Shown here: piece after piece, positions 41,033-49,905 of the stretch | Layout: every line of letters starts with the position of its first letter | Position numbering within the stretch: the stretch's first letter is position 1 | NCBI GenBank assembly: GCA_002837195.1 | Contig: KZ478059.1 | Location: 558,001 to 622,000 of the forward strand | DNA length: 64,000 bases | Reading direction: 5' to 3' | Origin: Enterobacterales bacterium CwR94 | GTDB lineage: Bacteria; Pseudomonadota; Gammaproteobacteria; Enterobacterales; Enterobacteriaceae | Notes under the pieces: generated by a model | The model's input: the letters and a program-made list of their open reading frames with translations, nothing else | The model's database searches: none | Told to the model about the DNA's origin: nothing | Made by a program: the position numbers and the translations under genes

Positions 41033-41914
41033 ATGCAAAAAGATTTACGCCCTGAGGATATGACCCATTTCGGGCTCAATATTTATCAATTTGGTCATCA
41101 ACGCTGCGCCCCTAAACACAGCTTTGGCCCGGCGGTGCGCCAACACTTTTTGTTGCACTACGTGATACAGGGTAAAGGCTGCCTGTATACGGAACAGGGG
41201 CAATGGCCGTTAGCGGCTGGAGAAGCGTTTTTAATTCATCCGCATGCCATCACCACCTATACCGCCGATGCGCGCCAGCCCTGGGAATATATGTGGATTG
41301 AAGTGGATGGATTAATTGCTGAACGCAGTTTTGAAGCCTGTGGTTTATTACGCGAGGCGCCCGTCTGGCGAGCCAAAAGTGCCGACGCCTCTGCCCAGGC
41401 ATTGTTGAGCGAGATTTTAACGCAGGATACTTCACGCGCATTGAAAATCGCCGGGTTAACCTGTCAGTTTCTGGATGCACTGATGGAGCACGGCCTGCAA
41501 CAGCCGAAACCCGTGAACAGTGAAAACCGGCATTTGGAAAATGCGGTGGCCTATATGGAGCGCCACTACCACAACCCCCTGGATATTCTCGCGGTGGCAA
41601 AACATTGCCGCATTGATCGCAGTTACCTGACGCGCTTATTTCAAAAGCAGCTCGGCATTGGGCCAAAACAATATTTATTACGGTTGCGCATGACCATGGC
41701 GGTGGGATTATTGCAGGACCTTCGTTTACCTATCAAAGTGATCGCCTGCTCTGTGGGCTATGCCGACCAGATGCAGTTTTCCCGGCTGTTTCGCCAGCAT
41801 TTCCATATGTCTCCCAGTGAATGGCGCGCCCGCCATCCACTGAGTCATGAAATTATTGAATTAGCACCCGTAACGCGCCCTCGGTTTCCACTTCCGCCTC
41901 CTGCAACAGAGTGA
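41033..41914 (+). CDS. AraC-family regulator of the melibiose genes
   Basis: 293 residues: an N-terminal cupin-like effector domain (HFLLHYVIQGKGCLYTEQG, AGEAFLIHPHAITTYTADAR) and a C-terminal double helix-turn-helix (about 185-285; KHCRIDRSYLTRLFQKQLGI, RLPIKVIACSVGYADQMQFS, RLFRQHFHMSPSEWR). It occupies the place of MelR but looks closer to alpha-galactoside/raffinose-type AraC activators, so the symbol is withheld. Divergent from melA. Its last 62 bases overlap the convergent barstar gene. Confidence 0.88.
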   Translation: MQKDLRPEDMTHFGLNIYQFGHQRCAPKHSFGPAVRQHFLLHYVIQGKGCLYTEQGQWPLAAGEAFLIHPHAITTYTADARQPWEYMWIEVDGLIAERSFEACGLLREAPVWRAKSADASAQALLSEILTQDTSRALKIAGLTCQFLDALMEHGLQQPKPVNSENRHLENAVAYMERHYHNPLDILAVAKHCRIDRSYLTRLFQKQLGIGPKQYLLRLRMTMAVGLLQDLRLPIKVIACSVGYADQMQFSRLFRQHFHMSPSEWRARHPLSHEIIELAPVTRPRFPLPPPATE

Positions 41915-42122
41915 CCAGCTCATCAAACTGCTCGCCGTCTTCACGTGCACAGAGATTGATCAGGTGAACTTCCGCAGGCAGCGGCACATAGCCTGTGCAG
42001 ATATCCCACAGCGCATCCAAATTATCGCCAAACTCTGCGGGCAGCGCCCACTGCTGGCGACAGCATTGATAAAAAGCCGCGGTGTCTGCAATATTGTCGA
42101 AGTCAAACAGGTAGCGTTGCAT
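41853..42122 (-). CDS. Barstar-family ribonuclease inhibitor
   Basis: 89 residues: RYLFDFDNIADTAAFYQCCR, FGDNLDALWDICTGYVPLP and an acidic middle, the pattern of barstar, which blocks barnase by covering its active site with an acidic helix. It lies 4 bases downstream of the barnase-like gene and should protect the cell from any cytosolic enzyme. Its 3' end overlaps 62 bases of the AraC-type gene on the other strand, an unusually tight fit. Confidence 0.88.
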   Translation of the reverse strand: MQRYLFDFDNIADTAAFYQCCRQQWALPAEFGDNLDALWDICTGYVPLPAEVHLINLCAREDGEQFDELVTLLQEAEVETEGALRVLIQ

Positions 42123-42126
42123 GGGA

Positions 42127-42576
42127 TTACCTTACTGGCGTGACGCTGCGATAGTGATCGCGGGTGACATAAATCAATCCGTCGCTGGAATAGAGCAACC
42201 GATCAGCACCGCGATGCCCGCATTGGTAGTTAATGTCGGCTTCAAACCACTGACGCCCTGATTTCACGGGAAGTTGCTTTTCACGATTACCAAAGCGATC
42301 GCCGCCGATGGCTTTGCCCGGCAATACCTCACACAGATTGCCTTCGCGCGCATCCCAGCCGGCTTTCCTCGCCTCACGCTTGGTAATGTAATAGTCCGGC
42401 AGGCGTTGATGGCGTTGAAGATAACTGACGACCTGCACTTCCGATGTCAGCGCATCGGCGAGCTGGCCTTGCCGTGGGTTGCCGTTATCGATGTCTGCGG
42501 TATCGGGGCGACTGAGGAACCAGCCCAGCATGAGCGCCACCGCAACCAGCACCATAATCAGTTTAGAATTTCGCAT
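42127..42576 (-). CDS. Barnase-family ribonuclease with N-terminal membrane anchor or signal
   Basis: 149 residues: a hydrophobic N-terminus (KLIMVLVAVALMLGWF, no clear cleavage site, so either anchor or signal) and a barnase domain from about 45. VVSYLQRHQRLPDYYITKRE, GKAIGGDRFGNREKQLPVKS and WFEADINYQCGHRGADRLLY match barnase, and the catalytic set is complete: Glu112, Arg122, Arg126 and His141 correspond to barnase Glu73, Arg83, Arg87 and His102 with identical spacing. It should cleave RNA after guanine in the periplasm or outside. Co-transcribed with its barstar partner. Confidence 0.9.
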   Translation of the reverse strand: MRNSKLIMVLVAVALMLGWFLSRPDTADIDNGNPRQGQLADALTSEVQVVSYLQRHQRLPDYYITKREARKAGWDAREGNLCEVLPGKAIGGDRFGNREKQLPVKSGRQWFEADINYQCGHRGADRLLYSSDGLIYVTRDHYRSVTPVR

Positions 42577-42791
42577 TTTTTATCCACAGCAGTCCTGTAC
42601 ACGAAGCGAAAAACTTATATCGCCCAGTCTACGTCGCGTCAATCTTTCACCGTGAAACTGTTTTGATTATGGCACCTTTTTTCCCTGAGTTTTTTTTCAT
42701 CAACGGGTTTTCATCCCTGTGGTTTTCACGGACAATATTGTGACCTGGCGCACATAACGCCCTTCCACTCTCAACCACAAGCTGTCCGCCG

Positions 42792-43976
42792 ATGTTACCG
42801 AATACTGTATCCCGTAAAACCGCCTGGCTACGCGTTGTCATGCTGGCGATCGCCGCGTTTATCTTTAACACCACGGAATTTGTTCCGGTTGGGCTGTTGT
42901 CGGATATTGCTGGCAGCTTTGGTATGGAAACTGCGCAAGTCGGCATTATGCTGACCATCTATGCCTGGATTGTGGCCCTGATGTCATTGCCACTGATGTT
43001 GGCTACCCGCAATATTGAACGGCGCAAATTGCTGATCGCGATTTTTCTGCTGTTCATTGTGAGCCATGGTTTATCTGTGGTGGCGTGGAACTTCTGGGTG
43101 TTGGTGGCCGCGCGTGCGGGTATCGCCTTTGCTCACGCCATTTTCTGGTCAATTACCGCCTCACTGGCGATTCGCGTCGCCCCCGCCGGTAAGAAAACGC
43201 AGGCACTGAGCATGTTGGCAACCGGTACTGCACTGGCAATGGTGCTGGGCGTGCCCATTGGTCGCATTATTGGGCAGATCCTCGACTGGCGCACCACTTT
43301 TGGTGTGATTGGTCTGGTGGCCCTGATTACGCTGTTAGCCCTTGCGCGCCTGCTGCCTAAACTCCCCAGTGAGCACAGCGGTTCACTGAGCAGCGTCCCT
43401 GTGCTGTTCAAGCGCCCCGCGCTGGTTGGTATGTATGTGCTGGTTGCCACGGCGGTCACCGCCCACTATACGGCGTACAGCTATATCGAACCCTTTATGC
43501 AAGTGATTGCCGGCATGGGGCACAACTTTACCACCCTGCTGCTGCTGATTTTTGGGTCTGCAGGCATTTTAGGCAGCCTGCTGTTTGGAATGTTGGGCAG
43601 CCGACATGGCACCACGTTATTGCTGGGTGCCATTGCCAGCATCTCCGCGTGCATGTTGCTACTGTGGTTTGCCGCGCCGCGGGTGCCCGCCATGATTACG
43701 CTTTGCATCTTCTGGGGTATGGCGATGATGATGATCGGCTTAATTTTGCAAGTGCGCGTGCTGAACCTGGCTTCGGATGCCACCGACGTTGCCATGTCGC
43801 TGTTTTCCGGCATTTACAACATCGGTATTGGCGCCGGTGCCCTGCTGGGCAATCAAGTCAGTATCCATTTAAAAATGGATGATATCGGCTATGTGGGAGG
43901 CGTGCTCGGTCTGGTCGCTTTGCTGTGGTGTGCCTGGCTGTTTAATCGTTATCCACAACTGCGCGAACGCACTTAA
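42792..43976 (+). CDS. sotB: Sugar efflux transporter SotB (YdeA), MFS
   Basis: 394 residues, 12 helices, closely similar to E. coli Sot[58 protein letters not shown] helix ([20 protein letters not shown]) and [18 protein letters not shown]. It exports arabinose, IPTG and related sugars in E. coli. ATG at 42792 preceded by weak ribosome-site sequence. The 3' end overlaps the convergent GST gene by 4 bases. Confidence 0.94.
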   Translation: MLPNTVSRKTAWLRVVMLAIAAFIFNTTEFVPVGLLSDIAGSFGMETAQVGIMLTIYAWIVALMSLPLMLATRNIERRKLLIAIFLLFIVSHGLSVVAWNFWVLVAARAGIAFAHAIFWSITASLAIRVAPAGKKTQALSMLATGTALAMVLGVPIGRIIGQILDWRTTFGVIGLVALITLLALARLLPKLPSEHSGSLSSVPVLFKRPALVGMYVLVATAVTAHYTAYSYIEPFMQVIAGMGHNFTTLLLLIFGSAGILGSLLFGMLGSRHGTTLLLGAIASISACMLLLWFAAPRVPAMITLCIFWGMAMMMIGLILQVRVLNLASDATDVAMSLFSGIYNIGIGAGALLGNQVSIHLKMDDIGYVGGVLGLVALLWCAWLFNRYPQLRERT

Positions 43977-44599
43977 CTCGACGCTAAGCCATTTAATTCT
44001 AAGATATTACGCAGTTCTGGTCGGGTTCGCACATTGGCGGCAATGGTCGCCAATGTCGGCGTATTCACCTCAAACCAGTTGCGTCCCGGCCGCCAGGTTA
44101 CCATCACCACCAGCCAGCAATCCACCAGTGTCATCTCCTCACCGGCTAACCAGGCGGTCTCGGTTTCTTGCTCCAGCCACAGCCACATTTCACGCCGGGA
44201 CTGCAGAATATTCTCCACGAAAGTTGCACCATCACCTGGCACCCAGCGTTCGGGGTAATCAGCATAGGTAAACGTGGGATAAACAGTGGCGACCAACCAG
44301 ATCATTAAACGCTGAAAACGTGCCCGCTCTGGTGTAAACGTCCGTGGGGCTAAATGGGGATGGCGATCGAGCAACCACAGTGCGATCGCTGCGGATTCGC
44401 TCATCACGCTGCCATCCGGTAATACCAGCGTCGGAACCTGCGCCTGCGGATTTAAGGCTTGTAGTGTCTCCCGCGCTGAGCCCGGTTTATCAAAACCCAC
44501 GACATCAACAAAATCATACTCTTCGCCAGCCAGCGTCAACATCACCTCAGTAATGGCCGAACCCCAGCCGCGCGCACCGTACAGGGTCAATTGTGACAT
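43973..44599 (-). CDS. Glutathione S-transferase family protein
   Basis: 208 residues: thioredoxin-like N-terminal domain ([20 protein letters not shown], with [19 protein letters not shown] holding the cis-Pro and Ser of the glutathione site) and an all-helical C-terminal domain (about 90-208). Ser or Tyr near the N-terminus may be catalytic. It probably conjugates or reduces substrates with glutathione in the cytosol; the substrate is unknown. Single gene convergent with sotB. The 221 bases upstream contain no recognised feature. Confidence 0.88.
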   Translation of the reverse strand: MSQLTLYGARGWGSAITEVMLTLAGEEYDFVDVVGFDKPGSARETLQALNPQAQVPTLVLPDGSVMSESAAIALWLLDRHPHLAPRTFTPERARFQRLMIWLVATVYPTFTYADYPERWVPGDGATFVENILQSRREMWLWLEQETETAWLAGEEMTLVDCWLVVMVTWRPGRNWFEVNTPTLATIAANVRTRPELRNILELNGLASS

Positions 44600-44820
44600 T
44601 TCGCCTCCTTGACGGGGATTGCGCTCATTCGTCGCGCCTTACCCTTACCAGTATAACGTTGATAATGGCGAGTGCAGCCAACCTGCTTCAGGTTGTGCTG
44701 GCACCAAAACGCGTGAACAGAATATAGGGGTTGTAGGTAGCGTTGCGCTAAGCCGCAATCCCCGACGTTGACTACTTGGCGACTAAACGGAGTCTACGGA
44801 TACCACCCTTTTTCCAGATA

Positions 44821-44857
44821 AAAAAAAGGCCGCCTGTCAGGTCAGTCACAGGCGGCC
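44821..44857 (-). terminator. Terminator of the bhsA-like/83-residue pair
   Basis: A perfect 10-bp stem GGCCGCCTGT / ACAGGCGGCC with a 10-base loop, followed on the minus strand by seven T. It ends 16 bases after the stop at 44874. Confidence 0.9.
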
Positions 44858-44873
44858 AGCGGAGAGAGGATCA

Positions 44874-45125
44874 TTATTGCCAGGTTGCAGTAATCACTGG
44901 GCTTTGTGTTTTATTTGGTTGCTGCACGATAGTATGGCGAACGCGCCGTACTGCCGAGGGTGTAGCACTCAGAGGCTGGTCAACAGGCGTCAGCGTCGTG
45001 CTTCCTGTCGCTGATGTCGTAATCATCTCTTGCTGGCTACCACAACTGCTAAGCTGTTGTGCCAGTGCGCCGCTGGAAAATGCCAGCGCGCAAAGCACGA
45101 TCACGCTACGAAATGCCGTTACCAT
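44874..45125 (-). CDS. Small secreted protein, unknown
   Basis: 83 residues. A clear signal peptide (VIVLCALAFSSGALA, cleaved before QQLSSCG) is followed by a Ser/Thr/Gln-rich mature part of about 60 residues without recognisable domain and with a single Cys. Very good ribosome site (GGGGAGGAGG). It lies 17 bases downstream of the BhsA-like gene and shares its terminator, so the two are co-expressed, probably as periplasmic or surface stress proteins. No family recognised. Confidence 0.65.
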   Translation of the reverse strand: MVTAFRSVIVLCALAFSSGALAQQLSSCGSQQEMITTSATGSTTLTPVDQPLSATPSAVRRVRHTIVQQPNKTQSPVITATWQ

Positions 45126-45142
45126 TCCAGCCTCCTCCCCAC

Positions 45143-45403
45143 TCAGTTATAAATTTCTGCTGTACCAAACAGGGTGTTGTTACCTGAAGCGGACGTGATG
45201 CGATAAGACTTCGCGCCAGCGGCTTCTGCTTTCGCAGCCAGTTTGGCTTCTAACGCAGAAAGGTTAGAACTATTGACTTGCGCACTCACCACGCCTGCTG
45301 GCTGTTGTTGTGCTGGAGTAGATTCCACTTGTTGTGCGGCAAACGCGCTTACAGAAAGGGTTGAAAGTGCGATAGCGGCCAGTGTCATTTTGATGCTTTT
45401 CAT
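45143..45403 (-). CDS. BhsA/McbA-family small periplasmic protein (DUF1471, YhcN-like)
   Basis: 86 residues: signal peptide (KMTLAAIALSTLSVSAFA), then a Gln/Pro-rich linker and the family core LEAKLAAKAEAAGAKSYRIT followed by GNNTLFGTAEIYN. E. coli has many such paralogues (BhsA, McbA, YhcN) linked to stress and biofilm; which one this equals is not clear. First gene of a two-gene unit; divergent from a TetR regulator 270 bases away, which may control it much as ComR controls bhsA in E. coli (inference). Confidence 0.88.
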   Translation of the reverse strand: MKSIKMTLAAIALSTLSVSAFAAQQVESTPAQQQPAGVVSAQVNSSNLSALEAKLAAKAEAAGAKSYRITSASGNNTLFGTAEIYN

Positions 45404-45672
45404 GATGTCTTCCTCGTAATGATGATAGGTGACGTCGTTATTTGTTAACGATCGATAACAAAATGTTAGCCCGCAACGTGACGACGATCAATGTTATTTT
45501 ATTAGTGACCGTTAATATAATTAGTGATTGTTTTTATTAACAGTGAGTTATCGATTTCAGAAGCGCACGTAAAGTCCAAATTCGCACAATTTGCTACGGT
45601 GCAATATCGTGACTTGCATTTTATTTAATGATTGGTAATTTAATTAGCAAACCATGCAGTAAAGGGGGAAGC

Positions 45673-46305
45673 ATGAGCACCTGTTCTGAAACGATAAAAA
45701 AAGGACGCGGTCGACCTAAGACGTTTGATCGGGATGATGCGTTGGATAAAGCGCTGCTTTTATTCTGGCAACACGGCTTTGAGGCCACGTCGATGGCCGA
45801 TCTGGTGGCAGCGACCGGAGCTAAAGCGCCAACCCTGTACGCTGAGTTTGAGAACAAAGAGGGGCTGTTCCGTGCAGTGATGGATCGCTATATGGACAGT
45901 TTTGCCGAGCAACGTGCCAGGGCGCTTAACTGTCCGGGCAAATCCGCTCAGCAAGGCATTGAAGATTTCTTTCGCACCACGGCGACCTGTTTTACCGACG
46001 GTAAGAAGCCATCGGGCTGTTTTATTATTTGCACTTCATCGGCGTTGGCGGCTTCTTCAAGCGATGTCGCGCGCATGCTGCATGCACGCCATCATGCAAT
46101 GGAAGCGACCTTGCATGATTTTTTACACCAACGGCAAGTCCAGGGTGAGTTAGCGGCTGCGTTAGACGTATCGCAGGTTGCTGAATATCTGGCCTGTGTG
46201 CTGCAAGGGATCTCCGTGCGTGCCCGTGAAGGCGCAAGCACGGAGGATGTGAATCGCATCATTGATACCCTGATGCGCCAATGGCCAACACTGATTCAGC
46301 CCTGA
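45673..46305 (+). CDS. TetR-family transcriptional regulator
   Basis: 210 residues from the ATG at 45673 (ribosome site AAAGGGGGAAG). Helix-turn-helix in FDRDDALDKALLLFWQHGFE and ATSMADLVAATGAKAPTLYA, then a ligand-binding C-terminal domain with TDGKKPSGCFIICTSSALA. The start 15 codons upstream is less likely. Divergent from the BhsA-like gene. Its last 10 bases overlap the GNAT gene. The ligand is unknown. Confidence 0.87.
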   Translation: MSTCSETIKKGRGRPKTFDRDDALDKALLLFWQHGFEATSMADLVAATGAKAPTLYAEFENKEGLFRAVMDRYMDSFAEQRARALNCPGKSAQQGIEDFFRTTATCFTDGKKPSGCFIICTSSALAASSSDVARMLHARHHAMEATLHDFLHQRQVQGELAAALDVSQVAEYLACVLQGISVRAREGASTEDVNRIIDTLMRQWPTLIQP

Positions 46306-46856
46306 GGCGTCCAGTTTTTATGCTGAATCTGATACCACACATGTTGGCGTAACGGATGCATTTCGGCGACCCGAGGATGGTCGAACACGCCCTGTCGCAC
46401 CATCCCGAGCTTTTGCATCACCCGTTCGGACGGCTGGTTGATTTGTGCGGTAAAAGCCACCACGTCCGTCAGATGATAGAGTGAGAATGCTGCATCCAGC
46501 ACAGCCCTCGCCGCTTCGGTCGCATAGCCTTTGCCCCAGGCCGCTTTCGTCAGGCGCCAGCCAATTTCTACCGCCGGGGAAAACGGTAAATTAAGCGGCG
46601 CGGGGTTCAGGCCGGTAAAGCCAAGAAACTGATCCTGATCTTTCTCTACGACCACCCACAATCCCCACTGATTTTGCGCAAATCGCTCGCGGATGATCCC
46701 CACCATCTCCTCGCTCTGTGCTGTGGTCATCACGTCCGGGAAAAACCGCATCACGTCCGGACACGCATTCATCGCACAAAAGGGGGCGATATCGCGATCC
46801 TCCCAGGGCCGCAATCGCAGCCGCGCGCTCTCCAATGTTAAAATCTTCTCTTTCAT
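46296..46856 (-). CDS. GNAT-family N-acetyltransferase (RimJ/RimL type)
   Basis: 186 residues from the ATG at 46856 with GGGAGG eight bases upstream. LESARLRLRPWEDRDIAPFC opens the domain; FLGFTGLNPAPL, VEIGWRLTKAAWGKGYATEA (acetyl-CoA loop) and NQPSERVMQKLGMVRQGVFD are typical of the RimJ/RimL branch. Uses acetyl-CoA in the cytosol to modify an amine, substrate unknown. A longer reading frame upstream overlaps the end of the DppA-like gene and is not favoured. Confidence 0.87.
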   Translation of the reverse strand: MKEKILTLESARLRLRPWEDRDIAPFCAMNACPDVMRFFPDVMTTAQSEEMVGIIRERFAQNQWGLWVVVEKDQDQFLGFTGLNPAPLNLPFSPAVEIGWRLTKAAWGKGYATEAARAVLDAAFSLYHLTDVVAFTAQINQPSERVMQKLGMVRQGVFDHPRVAEMHPLRQHVWYQIQHKNWTPQG

Positions 46857-46918
46857 TATGATGCCTCCCGCATTCCTTACCGTGCAAGGCGATACCACTT
46901 GACAGTATCGCCATGCAC

Positions 46919-48511
46919 CTACTCGATATCCACTTGCCAAAACAGATGCTTACCAAACGGATCCACCTGATAGCCCTTCACTTCTTTGCGCACCGGTTCA
47001 AAAATCGTGGAGTGCGCAATCATCACCGCAGGCGCCTGGTCATGCATGATTTGCTGCGCTTCGCGATACAGCGCAATACGTTTATCGTGGTTTTGCTCAG
47101 CACGCGCTTGCGTTATCAGATCATCAAAAGGCTTGTAACACCATTTCGAAGAGTTAGAACCCCCTTCTGCGGAGGTACAGGAAAACAGCGGCCCAAAGAA
47201 GTTATCCGGATCACCGGTCGCGGTTGTCCAGCCCATGAGTGCCGCCTGATGCTCACCCGATTTCACGCGACTGAGATATTCGCCCCATTCAAATGTCACA
47301 ATCCTGGCTTTGACCCCCACTTTGGCCCAATCGGCCTGAATCATTTCGGCCATCCGACGCGCATTGGGATTGTAAGGACGCTGAACCGGCATTGCCCACA
47401 GCGTCACCTCAGTTCCTTCCGGTAATCCGGCCTCTTGCAGCAAGGCTTTTGCGGCAGTGGGATCCCAGGGATAATCATTCAGATCGTTTGCCGCACTCCA
47501 GATTGATGGTGGCAGTACATTTTTGGCGACCGTACCGGAGCCCTGAAACACAGCATCAATAATTGCCGGTTTGTTGATAGCCATCGTCAGTGCCTGGCGC
47601 ACTTTGACGTTATCAAACGGAGGCTTTTGCGTGTTCAGTGCCAGAAAACCGATATTCAATCCTGGCTTTTGCATCAGGGTAATCGCCGGATTTTCCTGCA
47701 TCCGCGTCAGGTCTGCAGGATTTGGGAACGGCATCACCTGGCACTCGTTTTTCTCCAGTTTGGCATAACGCACACTGGCATCCGGCGTGATGGCAAACAC
47801 CAGCCTGTCGAGTTTGGATTTCCCCTGCCAGTATTCAGGAAAGGCTTTAAACAACAGGCGCGAATCTTTCTGGTACTGCACTAGCTGGAACGGCCCTGTG
47901 CCTACCGGATCCTGATCGACGCGTTCAGGTGTTCCCGCTTTCATCATGTTGTCCGCATACTCGGCGGATAAAATCGAGGCAAAATACCAGGCCAGGTCGG
48001 CCAGAAACGGCGCTTCGGGGTGCGAAAGTGTAAAACGCACCGTATGCTCATCCACCTTGTCGATGGATTGAATCAAGGTCGCAAACTCCAGGCTGTCAAA
48101 GTTGGCATAGGTGCCATTCGACACATTGTGGTAAGGATGCTGAGGATCTTTCTGCCGCATAAACGAAAAAATCACATCGTCGGCCCCGAAATCACGCGTC
48201 GGTTTAAAATATTTATTCGACTGAAATTTCACGCCTTTGCGCAGGTGGAACGTGTAGGTTTTACCGTCCGGGCTTATCTCCCAACGCTCGGCCAGGGCAG
48301 GCACAAGGTCGGTGGTGCCCGGCGTAAAGTCCACCAGCCGATTGTAGACAGGCACCGCACTGGCATCCACGCTGGTGCCCGAGGTGTATAATTGCGGATT
48401 AAAATTCTCCGGCGATCCCTCAGAACAGTAAACCAACGTTTTGCTTGCCGCTCCGGCATTTACCGCCACCAACAGTGCGGCAATTGCCGCTGCGCTGCTC
48501 AGTTTTCTCAT
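46919..48511 (-). CDS. DppA-like dipeptide-binding protein (orphan)
   Basis: 530 residues with signal peptide (LSSAAAIAALLVAVNAGAA) from the ATG at 48511, preceded by GAGGAAG. Strong similarity to E. coli DppA: KTLVYCSEGSPENFNPQLYT, VGTGPFQLVQYQKDSRLLFK, ITPDASVRYAKLEKNECQVM and GWTTATGDPDNFFGPLFSC. Binds dipeptides (and haem in DppA) in the periplasm. No permease or ATPase gene is next to it, so it must use a transporter encoded elsewhere. It is divergent from pepT, 125 bases away, which fits a peptide-use theme. Confidence 0.9.
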   Translation of the reverse strand: MRKLSSAAAIAALLVAVNAGAASKTLVYCSEGSPENFNPQLYTSGTSVDASAVPVYNRLVDFTPGTTDLVPALAERWEISPDGKTYTFHLRKGVKFQSNKYFKPTRDFGADDVIFSFMRQKDPQHPYHNVSNGTYANFDSLEFATLIQSIDKVDEHTVRFTLSHPEAPFLADLAWYFASILSAEYADNMMKAGTPERVDQDPVGTGPFQLVQYQKDSRLLFKAFPEYWQGKSKLDRLVFAITPDASVRYAKLEKNECQVMPFPNPADLTRMQENPAITLMQKPGLNIGFLALNTQKPPFDNVKVRQALTMAINKPAIIDAVFQGSGTVAKNVLPPSIWSAANDLNDYPWDPTAAKALLQEAGLPEGTEVTLWAMPVQRPYNPNARRMAEMIQADWAKVGVKARIVTFEWGEYLSRVKSGEHQAALMGWTTATGDPDNFFGPLFSCTSAEGGSNSSKWCYKPFDDLITQARAEQNHDKRIALYREAQQIMHDQAPAVMIAHSTIFEPVRKEVKGYQVDPFGKHLFWQVDIE

Positions 48512-48636
48512 ACTCTTCCTCACTCTGAGTTGACAATCCCGTAACCTGATGCGTAATACTGTTTGCTATCGTCTTCATTTGTAACAGTATTAACTCAGTG
48601 ATAACAGGACTGATGTCGATAAAATAAGGATTCACT

Positions 48637-49866
48637 ATGTCTCAGACTCTGCAACAGCACCTCACGCAGCGCTTTTTTCGCTACCTTGCTATCACCAGTC
48701 AGAGCGATGCCGCAGCCAGCCAATTGCCCAGCACGCCGGGGCAGCATGCCATGGCGGCCTGTCTGGCTGAGGAGCTACGCGCACTGGGGCTGGATGAGGT
48801 CACAGTCGATGACACCGCGACGGTCACCGCGGTTAAACGTGGTACGGTTGTCGGCGCACCGCGCATCGGATTTATCACCCATATTGACACCGTTGATGTG
48901 GGGCTTTCTGCGGAGATCAAACCACAAATCTTGCGCTTTACGGGCGACGATTTATGTTTGAACGCCCAGCAGGATATTTGGCTGCGCGTCGCTGAACACC
49001 CTGAAATTCTTGCCTATCCCCAGGAAGAGATTATCTTCAGTGATGGCACCAGTGTGCTTGGCGCAGATAATAAAGCCGCAGTCACGGTGGTGATGACGCT
49101 GATGGAACGCCTGCAAGGTGCGCATGGTGACATCGTCGTGGCGTTTGTTCCCGATGAAGAGATCGGCCTGCGCGGCGCAAAAGCGTTGGATTTGCCCACG
49201 CGGTTTAATGTCGACTTTGCCTGGACGATTGATTGCTGCGAATTGGGCGAAATGGTGTATGAGAACTTTAATGCCGCCGGCGCTGAAATTCGCTTTACCG
49301 GCATTACCGCCCACCCAATGTCCGCCAAAGGCGTTCTGGTGAATCCACTCTTGATGGCGCACGACTACATCAGTTTATTCGATCGCCAACAGACCCCTGA
49401 ACACACCGAAGGACGTGAAGGGTATATCTGGTTTAATGATTTGCAGGCCAACGCCAATGAGGCCGTGTTAAAAGCCTCAATCCGTGATTTTGACCTCGCC
49501 ACTTTTGCCCAGCGCAAGCAGCAAATTCAGGGTGCTGTCACGGCGATTGCCGCCCGTTATCCGGGCGCGCGCGTCGAAGCGAGTGTCAGTGATATTTACA
49601 GCAATATCAGTAATGCAGTGGGCGAAGACCGGCGGGCGATTGATTTGATGTACGCCGCGTTTGCCGCGGCAGGCGTGACGCCAAAAGTGATTCCGATGCG
49701 CGGCGGCACCGACGGTGCGGCACTCTCTGCCAAAGGATTGCTGACGCCTAACTTTTTCACGGGCGCACACAATTTTCACTCACGCTTTGAATTCTTGCCG
49801 CTGCGGGCCTTTGAAAAATCGTACCAGGTCGCTGAACAGTTATGTTTGCTGGCGGCCAAAGGCTAG
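48637..49866 (+). CDS. pepT: Peptidase T (tripeptide aminopeptidase, M20B)
   Basis: 409 residues, the PepT length. Zinc ligands appear in FITHIDTVDVG (His, Asp), VLGADNKAAVTVV (Asp), FVPDEEIGLRG (catalytic Glu and ligand), WTIDCCELGEM and FTGAHNFHSRFEFLPL (His). It removes N-terminal residues from tripeptides in the cytosol. Sequence is divergent enough from E. coli PepT that a paralogue is possible. Ends in a strong terminator. Divergent from the DppA-like gene. Confidence 0.88.
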   Translation: MSQTLQQHLTQRFFRYLAITSQSDAAASQLPSTPGQHAMAACLAEELRALGLDEVTVDDTATVTAVKRGTVVGAPRIGFITHIDTVDVGLSAEIKPQILRFTGDDLCLNAQQDIWLRVAEHPEILAYPQEEIIFSDGTSVLGADNKAAVTVVMTLMERLQGAHGDIVVAFVPDEEIGLRGAKALDLPTRFNVDFAWTIDCCELGEMVYENFNAAGAEIRFTGITAHPMSAKGVLVNPLLMAHDYISLFDRQQTPEHTEGREGYIWFNDLQANANEAVLKASIRDFDLATFAQRKQQIQGAVTAIAARYPGARVEASVSDIYSNISNAVGEDRRAIDLMYAAFAAAGVTPKVIPMRGGTDGAALSAKGLLTPNFFTGAHNFHSRFEFLPLRAFEKSYQVAEQLCLLAAKG

Positions 49867-49873
49867 CACGGGC

Positions 49874-49902
49874 AAACGCCTCCCTCTGCGGGAGGCGTTT
49901 TT
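49874..49902 (+). terminator. Terminator of pepT
   Basis: Stem AAACGCCTCC / GGAGGCGTTT (49874-49883, 49891-49900), closed further by one C-G pair, with the T-tract continuing to 49902. Canonical; lies 3 bases before the convergent gene end. Confidence 0.9.
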
Positions 49903-49905
49903 CGA

